NCBI GenBank assembly: GCA_004557565.1
Contig: SFGS01000011.1
Coordinates: 1-44,450 of the forward strand
Reading direction: 5' to 3'
DNA length: 44,450 nt
Source: Bacteroidales bacterium
Lineage (GTDB): Bacteria > Bacteroidota > Bacteroidia > Bacteroidales > Muribaculaceae
Each line of letters begins with the position of its first letter. The stretch's first letter is position 1. Below, piece after piece: positions 8,033 to 16,299 of this stretch. The notes under the pieces are model-generated. The model had not been told where the DNA came from. It saw nothing but the letters and a program-made list of their open reading frames with translations, and did no database searches. Position numbers and translations under genes: made by a program.

Positions 8033-9028
8033 ATGGCAGTTAGTATTGAAGATATCAAGAAGTTGCGCAAAATCACCAGCGCCGGTATGGTTGACTGCAA
8101 GAAAGCATTGGCAGAAGCTGAAGGCGATTTGCAAAAAGCAATTGAAATCGTTCGTAAGCGTGGCCAAGCTATCGCAGCTAAGCGTGCCGACCGCGACGCT
8201 GCTGAAGGCCGTGCATTGGCAAAAGCTAATGGCAAATTCGCAGCCGTGATTTCAATCAAGTGTGAAACCGAGCCAGTGGCAAACAACGAAAAGTTTGCTG
8301 CCCTCGTTAACGACACTTTGGACGCAGCTATCGCAGCAGGTGCAAAGACTGTAGCAGAAGTTCTTGCTCTCCCACTCTACGATTCAACAGTAGAAGAACA
8401 AATCAAGGTTCTCTCTGGTGTAACCGGTGAAAAGATGGAAATGGGCGAATACGCTGTAGTTGAAGGCGTAGCAACTGTTGCTTACAACCACTTCAACAAG
8501 AAGCTTTCTACTATCGTAGCGTTCAACAACGAACTCGACGAAGAAGTAGCAAAGACTATCGCTATGCAAGTGGCTTCAATGAACCCAATCGTTGCAACCC
8601 GCGACCAAATTGACCAAGCAAAGATTGACGAAGAATACAACATCGCTGTTGAAAAGACTAAGGCAGAGCAAGTAAAGAAGGCTGTTGACAACGCTTTGAA
8701 GAAAGCTGGTTTCAACGCTTACTACTGCGAAACCGAAGAACACATGGATGAAGCTCTTCGCAAGGGTTACATGACAGAAGAAGACCTCGCAAAGGCTAAG
8801 CAAATCAAGGAAGAAACTGCTGAAGCCAAGAAGGCAAACATGCCAGAGCAAATGATTCAAAACATTGCTAATGGTCGTTTGAACAAGTTCTTCGCTGAAA
8901 ACGTACTCATGGAACAAGAAGTAGACGCTGATGGCGTTGAAAAGATGACTGTTGCTAACTACTTGAAGAAATTCAACAAGGATCTCGCAGCAATCGACAT
9001 GAAGCGTGTAAACCTCAACGCAGACTAA
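8033..9028 (+). CDS. tsf: elongation factor Ts
   Basis: Guanine-nucleotide exchange factor that regenerates EF-Tu-GTP. The ATG at 8033 (MAVSIEDIKKLRKITSAG) gives 331 residues; a TTG three codons upstream is rejected because the family starts here. The N-terminal UBA-like helix with GMVDCKKALAEAEGDLQKAIE, the AEGRALAKANGKFAAVISIKCETEP segment and the C-terminal EF-TS domain are all visible. It is the last gene of the ribosomal operon, followed by a strong terminator. Confidence 0.98.
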   Translation: MAVSIEDIKKLRKITSAGMVDCKKALAEAEGDLQKAIEIVRKRGQAIAAKRADRDAAEGRALAKANGKFAAVISIKCETEPVANNEKFAALVNDTLDAAIAAGAKTVAEVLALPLYDSTVEEQIKVLSGVTGEKMEMGEYAVVEGVATVAYNHFNKKLSTIVAFNNELDEEVAKTIAMQVASMNPIVATRDQIDQAKIDEEYNIAVEKTKAEQVKKAVDNALKKAGFNAYYCETEEHMDEALRKGYMTEEDLAKAKQIKEETAEAKKANMPEQMIQNIANGRLNKFFAENVLMEQEVDADGVEKMTVANYLKKFNKDLAAIDMKRVNLNAD

Positions 9029-9054
9029 TTTACTACAAATTAGCATCATAAATG

Positions 9055-9090
9055 CAAAGGCGGCTCATTGAGTCGCCTTTGTTATTTTTT
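9055..9090 (+). terminator. intrinsic terminator of the ribosomal operon
   Basis: CAAAGGCG (9055-9062) pairs with CGCCTTTG (9074-9081), with CTC/GAG extending the stem inward, followed by TTATTTTTT. Confidence 0.92.
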
Positions 9091-9160
9091 ATACACATGA
9101 ATTGGAAATTATTCAGTGATTAATGAGAGCTCAAAAATAGGACAACTCAAAAGAATTTAC

Positions 9161-9168
9161 TAAATTTG
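9161..9168 (+). promoter_or_regulatory. -7 promoter element for the dTDP-sugar cassette
   Basis: TAAATTTG matches TAnnTTTG, 26 nt upstream of the rfbB ATG. No clear -33 TTTG is visible. It is the only promoter-like site before a run of seven closely packed genes. Confidence 0.6.
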
Positions 9169-9194
9169 TAAGATAGAAAAAATTGCAAAATAAT

Positions 9195-10394
9195 ATGAAG
9201 ACATATCTCGTGACAGGTGCAGCCGGTTTTATCGGTTCAAATTTCGTGAAATATCTTTTGAAGAAATATGGCAAAGATATTCAGATTATCATCGTTGACG
9301 CATTAACTTATGCAGGTAATCTTGCGTCGATAAAAGATGAAATTGAATTAGACAATGTTTCTTTCGTGAAAAGCGATATTGCCGACTACGAAACCATCAA
9401 ATCTGTTTTCGCAAACAACGATATTGACTATGTGGTGAATTTCGCCGCCGAAAGTCATGTGGATAGAAGCATCACCAACCCAAAGCTTTTCCTCGAAACC
9501 AACATTATAGGCACTCAAAACATGCTTCAATGCGCAAGAGAGGCTTGGTATGTTGGAAAGGATGAAATGGGAAGCCCCATTTATAAAGATGGTGTGAAAT
9601 ATCTACAAATTTCTACCGACGAGGTGTATGGCAGTTTGGAGAAGGATTTTGAAGAGGCACAGCCATTGCACGTTGATGATGATGTGAAGAAAGTGATTGA
9701 GGGACGCGACAACCTGAAGACATTTGGCAAAAAGTTCTTTACAGAAGAAACTCCCCTATCGCCACGTTCACCATATTCGGCTTCAAAAACCAGTGCCGAC
9801 ATGCTTGTGGTGGCATATCACGAAACCTACGGACTGCCTATCAGCATCACACGATGCAGCAACAACTACGGTCCATACCACTTCCCAGAAAAGTTGATTC
9901 CACTGATTATCAAAAATATTCTTGAGGGTAAAAAGTTGCCAGTTTATGGCAAAGGCCTGAACGTGCGCGACTGGCTGTATGTGGAAGACCACTGCAAAGG
10001 CATCGACATGGTGCTTCGCAAAGGCAGAGTGGGCGAAGTGTATAACATTGGTGGCTTTAACGAGGAAAGCAACATCAACATTGTGAAACAGGTGATTGCA
10101 ATCATTGCAAAAATCATGCGTGAAGAGCCACAATATCAAAAACTCTTGAAAGTGGATTTGAACCTAATCAACGACGACTTGATCACCTACGTTGCCGACC
10201 GCCCTGGCCACGACATGAGATACGCCATCGACCCAACTAAAATTGCGATTGAGCTGGGCTGGTATCCAGAAACACCATTCACAGTGGGCATTGAGAAAAC
10301 CGTGAGATGGAATCTCGACCACCAAGACTGGGTGGAAAGCGTAACCAGCGGTGATTATCAAAAATATTACGAACAAATGTACGGAAACCGTTAA
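9195..10394 (+). CDS. rfbB: dTDP-glucose 4,6-dehydratase
   Basis: Converts dTDP-glucose to dTDP-4-keto-6-deoxyglucose, the branch-point intermediate of many deoxysugars. The start is ATG 9195 (MKTYLVTGAAGFIGSNFVKYL, NAD-binding Rossmann loop); a TTG four codons upstream is rejected. The 399 residues exceed the usual 340-360. An extra segment of about 30 residues lies between STDEVYGSL and FFTEETPLSPRSPYSASKTSAD, as in other Bacteroidales versions. The catalytic YxxxK (YSASK) and the NYGPYHFPEKLIP and GRVGEVYNIGG motifs are intact. RfbA follows after 12 nt. Confidence 0.95.
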   Translation: MKTYLVTGAAGFIGSNFVKYLLKKYGKDIQIIIVDALTYAGNLASIKDEIELDNVSFVKSDIADYETIKSVFANNDIDYVVNFAAESHVDRSITNPKLFLETNIIGTQNMLQCAREAWYVGKDEMGSPIYKDGVKYLQISTDEVYGSLEKDFEEAQPLHVDDDVKKVIEGRDNLKTFGKKFFTEETPLSPRSPYSASKTSADMLVVAYHETYGLPISITRCSNNYGPYHFPEKLIPLIIKNILEGKKLPVYGKGLNVRDWLYVEDHCKGIDMVLRKGRVGEVYNIGGFNEESNINIVKQVIAIIAKIMREEPQYQKLLKVDLNLINDDLITYVADRPGHDMRYAIDPTKIAIELGWYPETPFTVGIEKTVRWNLDHQDWVESVTSGDYQKYYEQMYGNR

Positions 10395-10406
10395 TTCAAC
10401 ATCAAC

Positions 10407-11288
10407 ATGAAAGGTATCGTATTAGCAGGCGGTTCGGGCACACGTCTCTACCCCATCACAAAAGGAATCTCAAAACAGCTTGTTCCGATTTACGACAAGC
10501 CTATGATATATTATCCCATATCAGTGCTGATGCTGGCAGGGATTAGAGAAATTCTCATCATTTCCACTCCACACGATTTGCCTCTTTTCAAGCGCCTGCT
10601 TGGCGATGGCAAAGATTTAGGCGTAGAATTTCAGTATGCGGAGCAGCCAAGTCCCGACGGCTTGGCTCAGGCATTCATTATTGGCGAAGAATTTGTAGGC
10701 GACGACAATGTTTGCTTAGTATTGGGCGACAACATTTTCTACGGACAAAGTTTCACAAAAATGCTGACCGATGCCTCGGAACGCACATACAACGAAAACA
10801 AATGCACACTGTTTGCTTATCCTGTAATCGACCCAGAGAGATTCGGTGTAGTATCGTTTGATGCCGACGGCAACGCCACAAAGATTGTGGAAAAGCCAGC
10901 CAACCCAGAATCGAAATATGCTGTGACAGGACTTTACTTCTACCCCAACGACGTGGTGAAAGTGGCAAAAAATATCAAGCCATCGGCAAGAGGTGAACTT
11001 GAAATCACCACTGTGAACCAAGAGTTTCTCCAGCAGCAGCGCGTGCATGTGCAAACTTTGGGTAGAGGTTTCGCATGGCTCGACACAGGCACTGCAGAAT
11101 CGATGATTGACGCATCGAATTTCATTCAAACTATTGAGAACCAACAGGGTGTGCAAGTGGCATCGCTTGAAGAAATCTCGTTCAGAAAGGGATGGATTAA
11201 TAAGACGCAACTCTTAGAGCTTGCTATGCCACTGAAAAAGAACCGCTACGGTCAATATCTCATCAATCTTGCAGAAAATGGTTTGTAA
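10407..11288 (+). CDS. rfbA: glucose-1-phosphate thymidylyltransferase
   Basis: Couples glucose-1-phosphate to dTTP to form dTDP-glucose, the substrate of the RfbB encoded just upstream. The 293 residues match the family length. MKGIVLAGGSGTRLYPITKGISKQLVPIYDKPMIYYP is the nucleotide-binding signature; CLVLGDNIFYG, GVVSFDADGNATKIVEKP, ARGELEITTVNQ and GRGFAWLDTGTAESM are all present. It overlaps the following cupin gene by 11 nt. RmlC and rmlD do not follow, so the pathway does not run to rhamnose here. Confidence 0.96.
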   Translation: MKGIVLAGGSGTRLYPITKGISKQLVPIYDKPMIYYPISVLMLAGIREILIISTPHDLPLFKRLLGDGKDLGVEFQYAEQPSPDGLAQAFIIGEEFVGDDNVCLVLGDNIFYGQSFTKMLTDASERTYNENKCTLFAYPVIDPERFGVVSFDADGNATKIVEKPANPESKYAVTGLYFYPNDVVKVAKNIKPSARGELEITTVNQEFLQQQRVHVQTLGRGFAWLDTGTAESMIDASNFIQTIENQQGVQVASLEEISFRKGWINKTQLLELAMPLKKNRYGQYLINLAENGL

Positions 11289-11691
11289 AGAGCCACGAAT
11301 CATAGAGCTTTCAAAGATATGCGACCCAAGAGGTAACTTATCTGTGATAGAGGGTAATGCCGATGTGCCATTCGATATCAAACGCACCTACTGGATATAT
11401 GATGTGCCAGGTGGAATGAGTCGTTTCGGCCACGCATTCAAAAAGCAGGAAGAATTTATTGTTGCCCTCTCTGGAAGTTTTGATGTGGTTCTTAACGATG
11501 GCAAAGAGGAAAAGCGATACCACATGTCACGCTCATACTACGGACTGTATGTGCCGGCAATGATGTGGCGCAGCATCGACAATTTCTCCACCAATTCAGT
11601 GGTGTTTGTTCTATCGAGCGAACTCTACGACCCTACCGACTATATTGAAGATTTTAACGAATACAAGGCTTTATTGAGCAATAATGACTGA
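11278..11691 (+). CDS. FdtA/WxcM-like cupin, divergent ketoisomerase paralog
   Basis: A 137-residue single-domain cupin of the dTDP-4-keto-6-deoxyhexose 3,4-ketoisomerase family. The ATG at 11278 overlaps the rfbA end; a TTG three codons upstream is possible. Family features are GNLSVIEGNADVPFDIKRTYWIYDVPGG, IVALSGSFDVVL, YVPAMMWRSIDNFS and YDPTDYIEDFNEY. The active-site HAH motif of FdtA (His49/His51 in the characterised enzyme) reads HAF here, and the preceding Tyr-Tyr reads Tyr-Trp, so ordinary isomerase activity is doubtful. It overlaps the next, canonical-looking paralog by 8 nt. It may act on another position, assist the partner, or bind without catalysis. Confidence 0.85.
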   Translation: MVCKEPRIIELSKICDPRGNLSVIEGNADVPFDIKRTYWIYDVPGGMSRFGHAFKKQEEFIVALSGSFDVVLNDGKEEKRYHMSRSYYGLYVPAMMWRSIDNFSTNSVVFVLSSELYDPTDYIEDFNEYKALLSNND

Positions 11692-12133
11692 CACCTGCAA
11701 ATATTTGAACGCTTCCATTCATGCGTGCAAAATCATCACACTCGAAAGGCATCACCACGAAAACGGAAATTTAACCGTGGTGGAAGAGCACAACGAAGTG
11801 CCGTTTAAAATCAAGCGGGTGTACTACCTCTACGACATTCCTGGAGGTGAAGAGCGTGGTGGCCATGCCCATAAGGCTTTATATCAACTTATTGTGGCTA
11901 TTAGCGGCAGCTTTACTGTTAATATCACAGATGGCAGAGAGTCGAAGTCGATAACGCTTAACCGCCCCTACGAGGCACTTCTTATAGTGCCAGGGATATG
12001 GCGAACGCTCGACAACTTTTCATCGGGTTCGGTTTGTGCTGTTATTGCCAGCGAGCATTATGATGAGAGCGACTACATCAGAAATTATGACGAATTCCTT
12101 TTGCTCAATTCAAAAGAGCAAAACAAAAAATAA
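11684..12133 (+). CDS. fdtA: dTDP-4-keto-6-deoxyhexose 3,4-ketoisomerase (FdtA/QdtA family)
   Basis: Moves the keto group of dTDP-4-keto-6-deoxyglucose from C4 to C3, preparing amination at C3. The 149-residue cupin keeps the family signatures: GNLTVVEEHNEVPFKIKRVYYLY, GGHAHKALYQLIVAISGSF with both active-site histidines, PGIWRTLDNFSSGSV and ASEHYDESDYIRNYDEF. It overlaps the preceding paralog by 8 nt and is followed after 9 nt by the aminotransferase that would use its product. FdtA (galacto) and QdtA (gluco) products cannot be separated by eye. Confidence 0.88.
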   Translation: MTDTCKYLNASIHACKIITLERHHHENGNLTVVEEHNEVPFKIKRVYYLYDIPGGEERGGHAHKALYQLIVAISGSFTVNITDGRESKSITLNRPYEALLIVPGIWRTLDNFSSGSVCAVIASEHYDESDYIRNYDEFLLLNSKEQNKK

Positions 12134-12142
12134 AATCAATAA

Positions 12143-13270
12143 ATGAAAACATATCCTTTTCTTGATTTAGGTTTAGCCAACAAACCCATTGAAGATGAGC
12201 TGAAAAAAGCAGCGTGCAGGGTGATTGAATCAGGCAGATACCTGCATGGCGAAGAAACACACCTGCTTGAGCAAGAAGTAGCGTCTAAATGCGAAGCGAA
12301 ATATTGTGTGGCTGTAAGCAATGGACTTGATGCTCTGAAACTTATATTTCGTGCCTATAAAGAAATGGGATTGCTCCACGAGGGCGACAAGGTGATAGTC
12401 CCAGCCAACACCTTCATTGCGAGCGTATTGGCCGTGAGCGACAACGGTCTTGAGCCTGTGCTTTGCGAGCCATCGGAACTCACAATGAATCTCAATCCTG
12501 AGAAAATTAATGGACTGCTCGACGATAAAGTGAAAGCCATACTGCCAGTGCATCTCTACGGTACTGCCTGCTGGTCGGAAACGCTCAAGCAACTGGCACA
12601 AGAAAGAAATTTGCTCATTATTGAAGACAATGCACAAGCCATTGGTGCGAAAGCATCAACGCGCGGACTTAATGGCACTTTTGCCACCGGTGGTTTAGGC
12701 CACGCCTCTGGCATCAGCTTCTACCCCACCAAAAATCTCGGCGGATTGGGCGATGCAGGAGCAGTTATCACCAACGATGAGCAATTAGCAAAAATCGTAA
12801 AAGCAGTCGCAAACTACGGTTCCGACAGACGATACCACAACATCTACAAGGGTTACAACTGCCGCATTGATGAAATGCAAGCCGCGATGCTTAGGGTGAA
12901 ATTGTCGGTTTTAGACAATGAAACAGAAAGAAGAAACATCATTGCTAAAACTTACAATCAGCATATCTGCAACCCATTGGTAATCGTTCCACACATTTTC
13001 CATGACATGGTGCAAGTGTGGCACCAATATGTGGTGAGAGTGGAAAAGCGTGACCAATTCCGGGAATATTTGGCAGACAAAGGTGTGCAGACCGACATTC
13101 ATTATGCCACACCTCCGCACCTGCAACCCTGCTATTATGAACTTCGCGATAGCAAATTGCCTGTGACTGAAAAGCTCGCAAATGAAGTGGTGAGCCTCCC
13201 AATCGCGCACCCTATCACAGTAGAAGATGCTGTGGAAATATCAAAGATTATCAACAATTTCAACGCATAA
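12143..13270 (+). CDS. fdtB: DegT/DnrJ/EryC1 sugar aminotransferase (FdtB/QdtB-like)
   Basis: PLP-dependent transaminase of the nucleotide-sugar family. In this context it should aminate dTDP-3-keto-6-deoxyhexose at C3 to give dTDP-3-amino-3,6-dideoxyhexose. The 375 residues match the family. Visible marks are VSNGLDALKLIFRAY, PANTFIASVLAVSDNGLEPV, LPVHLYGTACW, IEDNAQAIGAK, SFYPTKNLGGLGDAGAVITN (the Schiff-base lysine lies in PTKNLG), NYGSDRRYHNIYKGYNCRIDEMQAAMLRVKL (cited as the usual sheet/helix block) and a C-terminal HLQPCYYEL. No N-acetyl- or N-methyltransferase follows. MurI starts directly after the stop codon. Confidence 0.9.
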   Translation: MKTYPFLDLGLANKPIEDELKKAACRVIESGRYLHGEETHLLEQEVASKCEAKYCVAVSNGLDALKLIFRAYKEMGLLHEGDKVIVPANTFIASVLAVSDNGLEPVLCEPSELTMNLNPEKINGLLDDKVKAILPVHLYGTACWSETLKQLAQERNLLIIEDNAQAIGAKASTRGLNGTFATGGLGHASGISFYPTKNLGGLGDAGAVITNDEQLAKIVKAVANYGSDRRYHNIYKGYNCRIDEMQAAMLRVKLSVLDNETERRNIIAKTYNQHICNPLVIVPHIFHDMVQVWHQYVVRVEKRDQFREYLADKGVQTDIHYATPPHLQPCYYELRDSKLPVTEKLANEVVSLPIAHPITVEDAVEISKIINNFNA

Positions 13271-14119
13271 ATGAATATGAACAAAATCAAACTCACAAAT
13301 CAGCCTGCTCCAATCGGTGTATTTGATTCGGGCTTTGGCGGTCTTTCGATTTTGCGTGAAATTAGAAAGGTTTTGCCTGAATACGATTATATTTTTCTTG
13401 GCGACAATGCCCGTGCGCCCTATGGTTCACGCTCTTTCACACTTGTGTATGAATACACGCTGCAAGCCGTTCAACACCTCTTTGAGCAAGGGTGTTCGCT
13501 TGTGATTCTCGCTTGCAACACGGCTTCAGCCAAAGCACTTCGCACGATACAGCAACACGATTTGCCAATTATCGACAACTCGCGCAGAGTGCTTGGTGTG
13601 ATTCGTCCAACGGTGGAAAAAGTGGGCGAAATCAGCAAGAACGGCCACATCGGCATCTTTGGCACGCCAGCCACCATTCAGAGCGAGAGCTACGATATAG
13701 AAATCTCGAAAATGCAACCATCATTTAAGGTGTATGGCCACGCTTGCCCCATGTGGGTGCCGCTTGTGGAAAACAAGGAAAGCGACGGTCCAGGTGCCGA
13801 CTACTTCGTGAAGAAGGACATTGAAGCACTTTTAAGCCAATGCCGCGAAATCGACACGGTGATTTTAGGTTGCACCCACTACCCTCTGCTCGTGAATAAA
13901 ATCAAGAAATATATGCCTAAGAGCGTTCACATTATCGAGCAAGGCGGAATTGTAGCAGAAAGTTTGAAAGACTACCTCCACCGACACCCCGAAATGGAAC
14001 AAAGATGCTCAAAAGGTGGCACTTGCGAATACTTCACCACCGAAGACGCAGAAAAGTTCAGCGAAATGGGTAGTATTTTTGTGAATGAAAAAATCAACGC
14101 CAAGCACGTGACGCTATAA
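13271..14119 (+). CDS. murI: glutamate racemase
   Basis: Makes D-glutamate for peptidoglycan. The 282-residue protein has PIGVFDSGFGGLSILREI at the start and the two catalytic cysteines in LACNTASAKALR and LGCTHYPLLVNKI, with FLGDNARAPYGSRS in between. ATG 13271 directly abuts the aminotransferase stop (an ATG two codons later is also possible). Its stop overlaps the ATG of the next gene (TAATG), so translational coupling is likely. Confidence 0.96.
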   Translation: MNMNKIKLTNQPAPIGVFDSGFGGLSILREIRKVLPEYDYIFLGDNARAPYGSRSFTLVYEYTLQAVQHLFEQGCSLVILACNTASAKALRTIQQHDLPIIDNSRRVLGVIRPTVEKVGEISKNGHIGIFGTPATIQSESYDIEISKMQPSFKVYGHACPMWVPLVENKESDGPGADYFVKKDIEALLSQCREIDTVILGCTHYPLLVNKIKKYMPKSVHIIEQGGIVAESLKDYLHRHPEMEQRCSKGGTCEYFTTEDAEKFSEMGSIFVNEKINAKHVTL

Positions 14120-14748
14120 TGCCCACCGCAGCCCCAATCATCGGCATCGTTAGGCACTCCATAAATGTTGATGGAGAAGGCGTTTGCACACTTGTGGCAT
14201 TTCATTCCTGCACTTTAAAGTGTAAATACTGCCTCAATCCTCATTCGCTTTCTGGAGTGGAGAAATATAAAAAATTCACCCCCGAAGCATTATTTGAAAG
14301 GGTGAAAGTTGACGATTTGTATTTTCAAGCCACAAATGGAGGAATCACTTTTGGAGGTGGCGAGCCCATGTTGCGTGCCGAATTTATTGAGGAATTTAAA
14401 CGGATTTGTCCCTCAAACTGGCGTATATCAATCGAAACGGCATTGAATGTGGAGCAAAGTTTCGTCCGACGACTGCTCGGTGTAATCGACCACTATTACA
14501 TCGACATCAAGGACATCAATAACTCCATCTACGAAAGCTACACCAGCAAATCAAACCAACAAGTGATTGAGAATCTAAAATTCTTAGCCCAGCAAAACTT
14601 AGCCGACAAAATCACTATCCGAGTGCCGCTAATTCCCGGCTTCAACACTGCCGACGACCAAGAGAAAAGCATCGCCTTTCTCAAAGAACTTGGATTCAAG
14701 AATTTCAATAGATTCACATACCTCACCGATACGGAGCGTGCCGATTAG
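14119..14748 (+). CDS. radical SAM protein, glycyl-radical-enzyme activase-like
   Basis: A 209-residue radical SAM protein with the activase-type cluster motif CTLKCKYC (Cys-x3-Cys-x2-Cys), the SAM-binding GGITFGGGEPML and a C-terminal VPLIPGFNTADDQ strand-loop. It lacks the extra ferredoxin-type cysteines of long activases and ends early, so it belongs to the short PflA/NrdG-like group. The substrate is unknown: no pyruvate formate-lyase-like or NrdD-like gene lies in the window. It shares an adenine with the murI stop codon and ends 4 nt inside the oppositely oriented TPR gene. Confidence 0.8.
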   Translation: MPTAAPIIGIVRHSINVDGEGVCTLVAFHSCTLKCKYCLNPHSLSGVEKYKKFTPEALFERVKVDDLYFQATNGGITFGGGEPMLRAEFIEEFKRICPSNWRISIETALNVEQSFVRRLLGVIDHYYIDIKDINNSIYESYTSKSNQQVIENLKFLAQQNLADKITIRVPLIPGFNTADDQEKSIAFLKELGFKNFNRFTYLTDTERAD

Positions 14749-15026
14749 GGATTGTAATAGTCGGTGTGGTAGAAACTGAGCACTTGCTGCGCCGCGCGAT
14801 ACGACTCTACGGCCGGACTGTCGGGATTCAGGTCAATAGCACTCAGATAGGCGTTCATCGCCATTTTCCAATCGCCTTTCTGACGAAATGCATTGCCCCT
14901 AAGATAATATACCTCTGCCATCACTTCGTCATCGGCTGGGCTTGCCAAATATTCATCGGTAGCTTTAATCACCGCATCGGAGTCACTATTGAACAACAAA
15001 CTCTTTATCTCTTCTATATTTTTCAT
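14745..15026 (-). CDS. small tetratricopeptide-repeat protein
   Basis: A 93-residue soluble protein. Two helical TPR units are visible: residues about 5-40 (ALFNSD-type helix, then ATDEYLASPADDEVMAEVYYLRG) and 40-75 (GNAFRQKGDWKMAMNAYLSAIDLNPDSP), ending in a capping helix. No signal peptide is seen, so it is probably a cytoplasmic adaptor of unknown partner. It converges with the radical SAM gene, sharing 4 nt, and is divergent from the phosphatase gene, with 52 nt between them. Confidence 0.8.
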   Translation of the reverse strand: MKNIEEIKSLLFNSDSDAVIKATDEYLASPADDEVMAEVYYLRGNAFRQKGDWKMAMNAYLSAIDLNPDSPAVESYRAAQQVLSFYHTDYYNP

Positions 15027-15034
15027 TAACTTTG
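15027..15034 (+). promoter_or_regulatory. -7 promoter element for the phosphatase-amidase pair
   Basis: TAACTTTG matches TAnnTTTG, 45 nt upstream of the phosphatase ATG and directly next to the start codon of the divergent TPR gene. The -33 region has only TTTA. Confidence 0.55.
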
Positions 15035-15078
15035 TATTTAGTTTGTAAAGTTAAGACAATTTTCGTAATCGGAATTAA

Positions 15079-16299
15079 ATGAAACGCATAATATTTTCAC
15101 TCGTTGCTGTTTGCCTATTCCTTTGTGCAAACGGAAAAATCACACCTGAGCAATGCCAAGGCAGCCTTCGCCCCTATCCTAAAACGACCGAGCAAACAGC
15201 AGCACCCGACAGCTTAACACCTGTGTATCTGATTCATATCGGCCGCCACGGCTCCCGATTTCCAGCTGGTCCATATTCCGCCAGCACTATGCTGAAAGCA
15301 CTGAACAAAGCCGACTCGCTGAAAACTTTAACGCCACTGGGTATGCAGTTCAAACGCCTGGTGGAAAACATCATCATTCGCTCTGTGGGCAGATGGGGCG
15401 CTTTAGACTCAATCGGCATGAGCGAGCAAAGAGGCATAGCCCGACGCACAGTGAAAAGATGCGCTCCACTGTTTGAGAATGCGAGAATGGTTTCGATTGC
15501 CAGCCACTCACCAAGAGCCATCATGAGCATGTACTCGTTCACGCACGAAATCAGCACACAGGTTCCAGGCATAAGTAGCTACACCTTCGCAGGAAAGGAG
15601 TTTGACCCTCTCATGCGCCCATTCGATGCCGACCCCACCTACAAAGCCTATATGAAAAAGAAGCCCTATATGGACATCTACAATAAATATGTGGCAAAAA
15701 CTGCCCCAAATACCGTAACACGACTTTTGGGCAAAAACTACCCTGCCACAAAACGAGAGTTGCAAGAATTGTCAATCATCGAATACTACAACATCGCCAA
15801 TATGGAGGCGATGGGTATGACAAACGATTGGCAGCCCTATTTCTCCGAACAAGAATACGAGCAACTATGGTCGTGCTTCAACTTGCGCCAGTATTTTATG
15901 CACTGCAAAAACACGCTATCGGACGCTCCTGCCAACCAGTCTAAACCCCTGTTGCGCGATATTATTAGCATGCTCACTGCCACAAAACAAGGAAAAGCGG
16001 AGGCTAACATCGCTACCTACTTTGCACATCAAGAGACTGTGATGCCTTTCATGTCGCTGATGAAGATGACAGGAACGGAATTTAAAGGCAAAGATTGGAG
16101 CAAACTCAAAAACAGCGTGCAGGACTACTTCCTCTGTCCAATGGCTGCAAATATTCAATACACCGTATATCGTGGAAAGAGCGGCACATTGTATTTGCGT
16201 TGCGACCTGAACGAGCACATCATATCTATCAAAAACGATGACCGACAATATATCAAACTTGATGAAGCAATAGCATATTTTCGCTCATTAGCAAAATGA
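15079..16299 (+). CDS. secreted histidine acid phosphatase, MINPP/phytase-like
   Basis: A 406-residue histidine-phosphatase (clade 2) protein with a signal peptide (MKRIIFSLVAVCLFLCANG). The nucleophile motif is RHGSRFPAGP at about residues 55-64. The distal acid motif is AHQETVMPF near residue 315, resembling the HAE-type motif of multiple inositol polyphosphate phosphatases rather than the HD motif of AppA phytases. It is expected to act in the periplasm or outside, freeing phosphate from phytate-like or other phosphoesters; the substrate is not proven. It overlaps the following lipoprotein amidase by 4 nt, so the two are co-expressed. Confidence 0.85.
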   Translation: MKRIIFSLVAVCLFLCANGKITPEQCQGSLRPYPKTTEQTAAPDSLTPVYLIHIGRHGSRFPAGPYSASTMLKALNKADSLKTLTPLGMQFKRLVENIIIRSVGRWGALDSIGMSEQRGIARRTVKRCAPLFENARMVSIASHSPRAIMSMYSFTHEISTQVPGISSYTFAGKEFDPLMRPFDADPTYKAYMKKKPYMDIYNKYVAKTAPNTVTRLLGKNYPATKRELQELSIIEYYNIANMEAMGMTNDWQPYFSEQEYEQLWSCFNLRQYFMHCKNTLSDAPANQSKPLLRDIISMLTATKQGKAEANIATYFAHQETVMPFMSLMKMTGTEFKGKDWSKLKNSVQDYFLCPMAANIQYTVYRGKSGTLYLRCDLNEHIISIKNDDRQYIKLDEAIAYFRSLAK

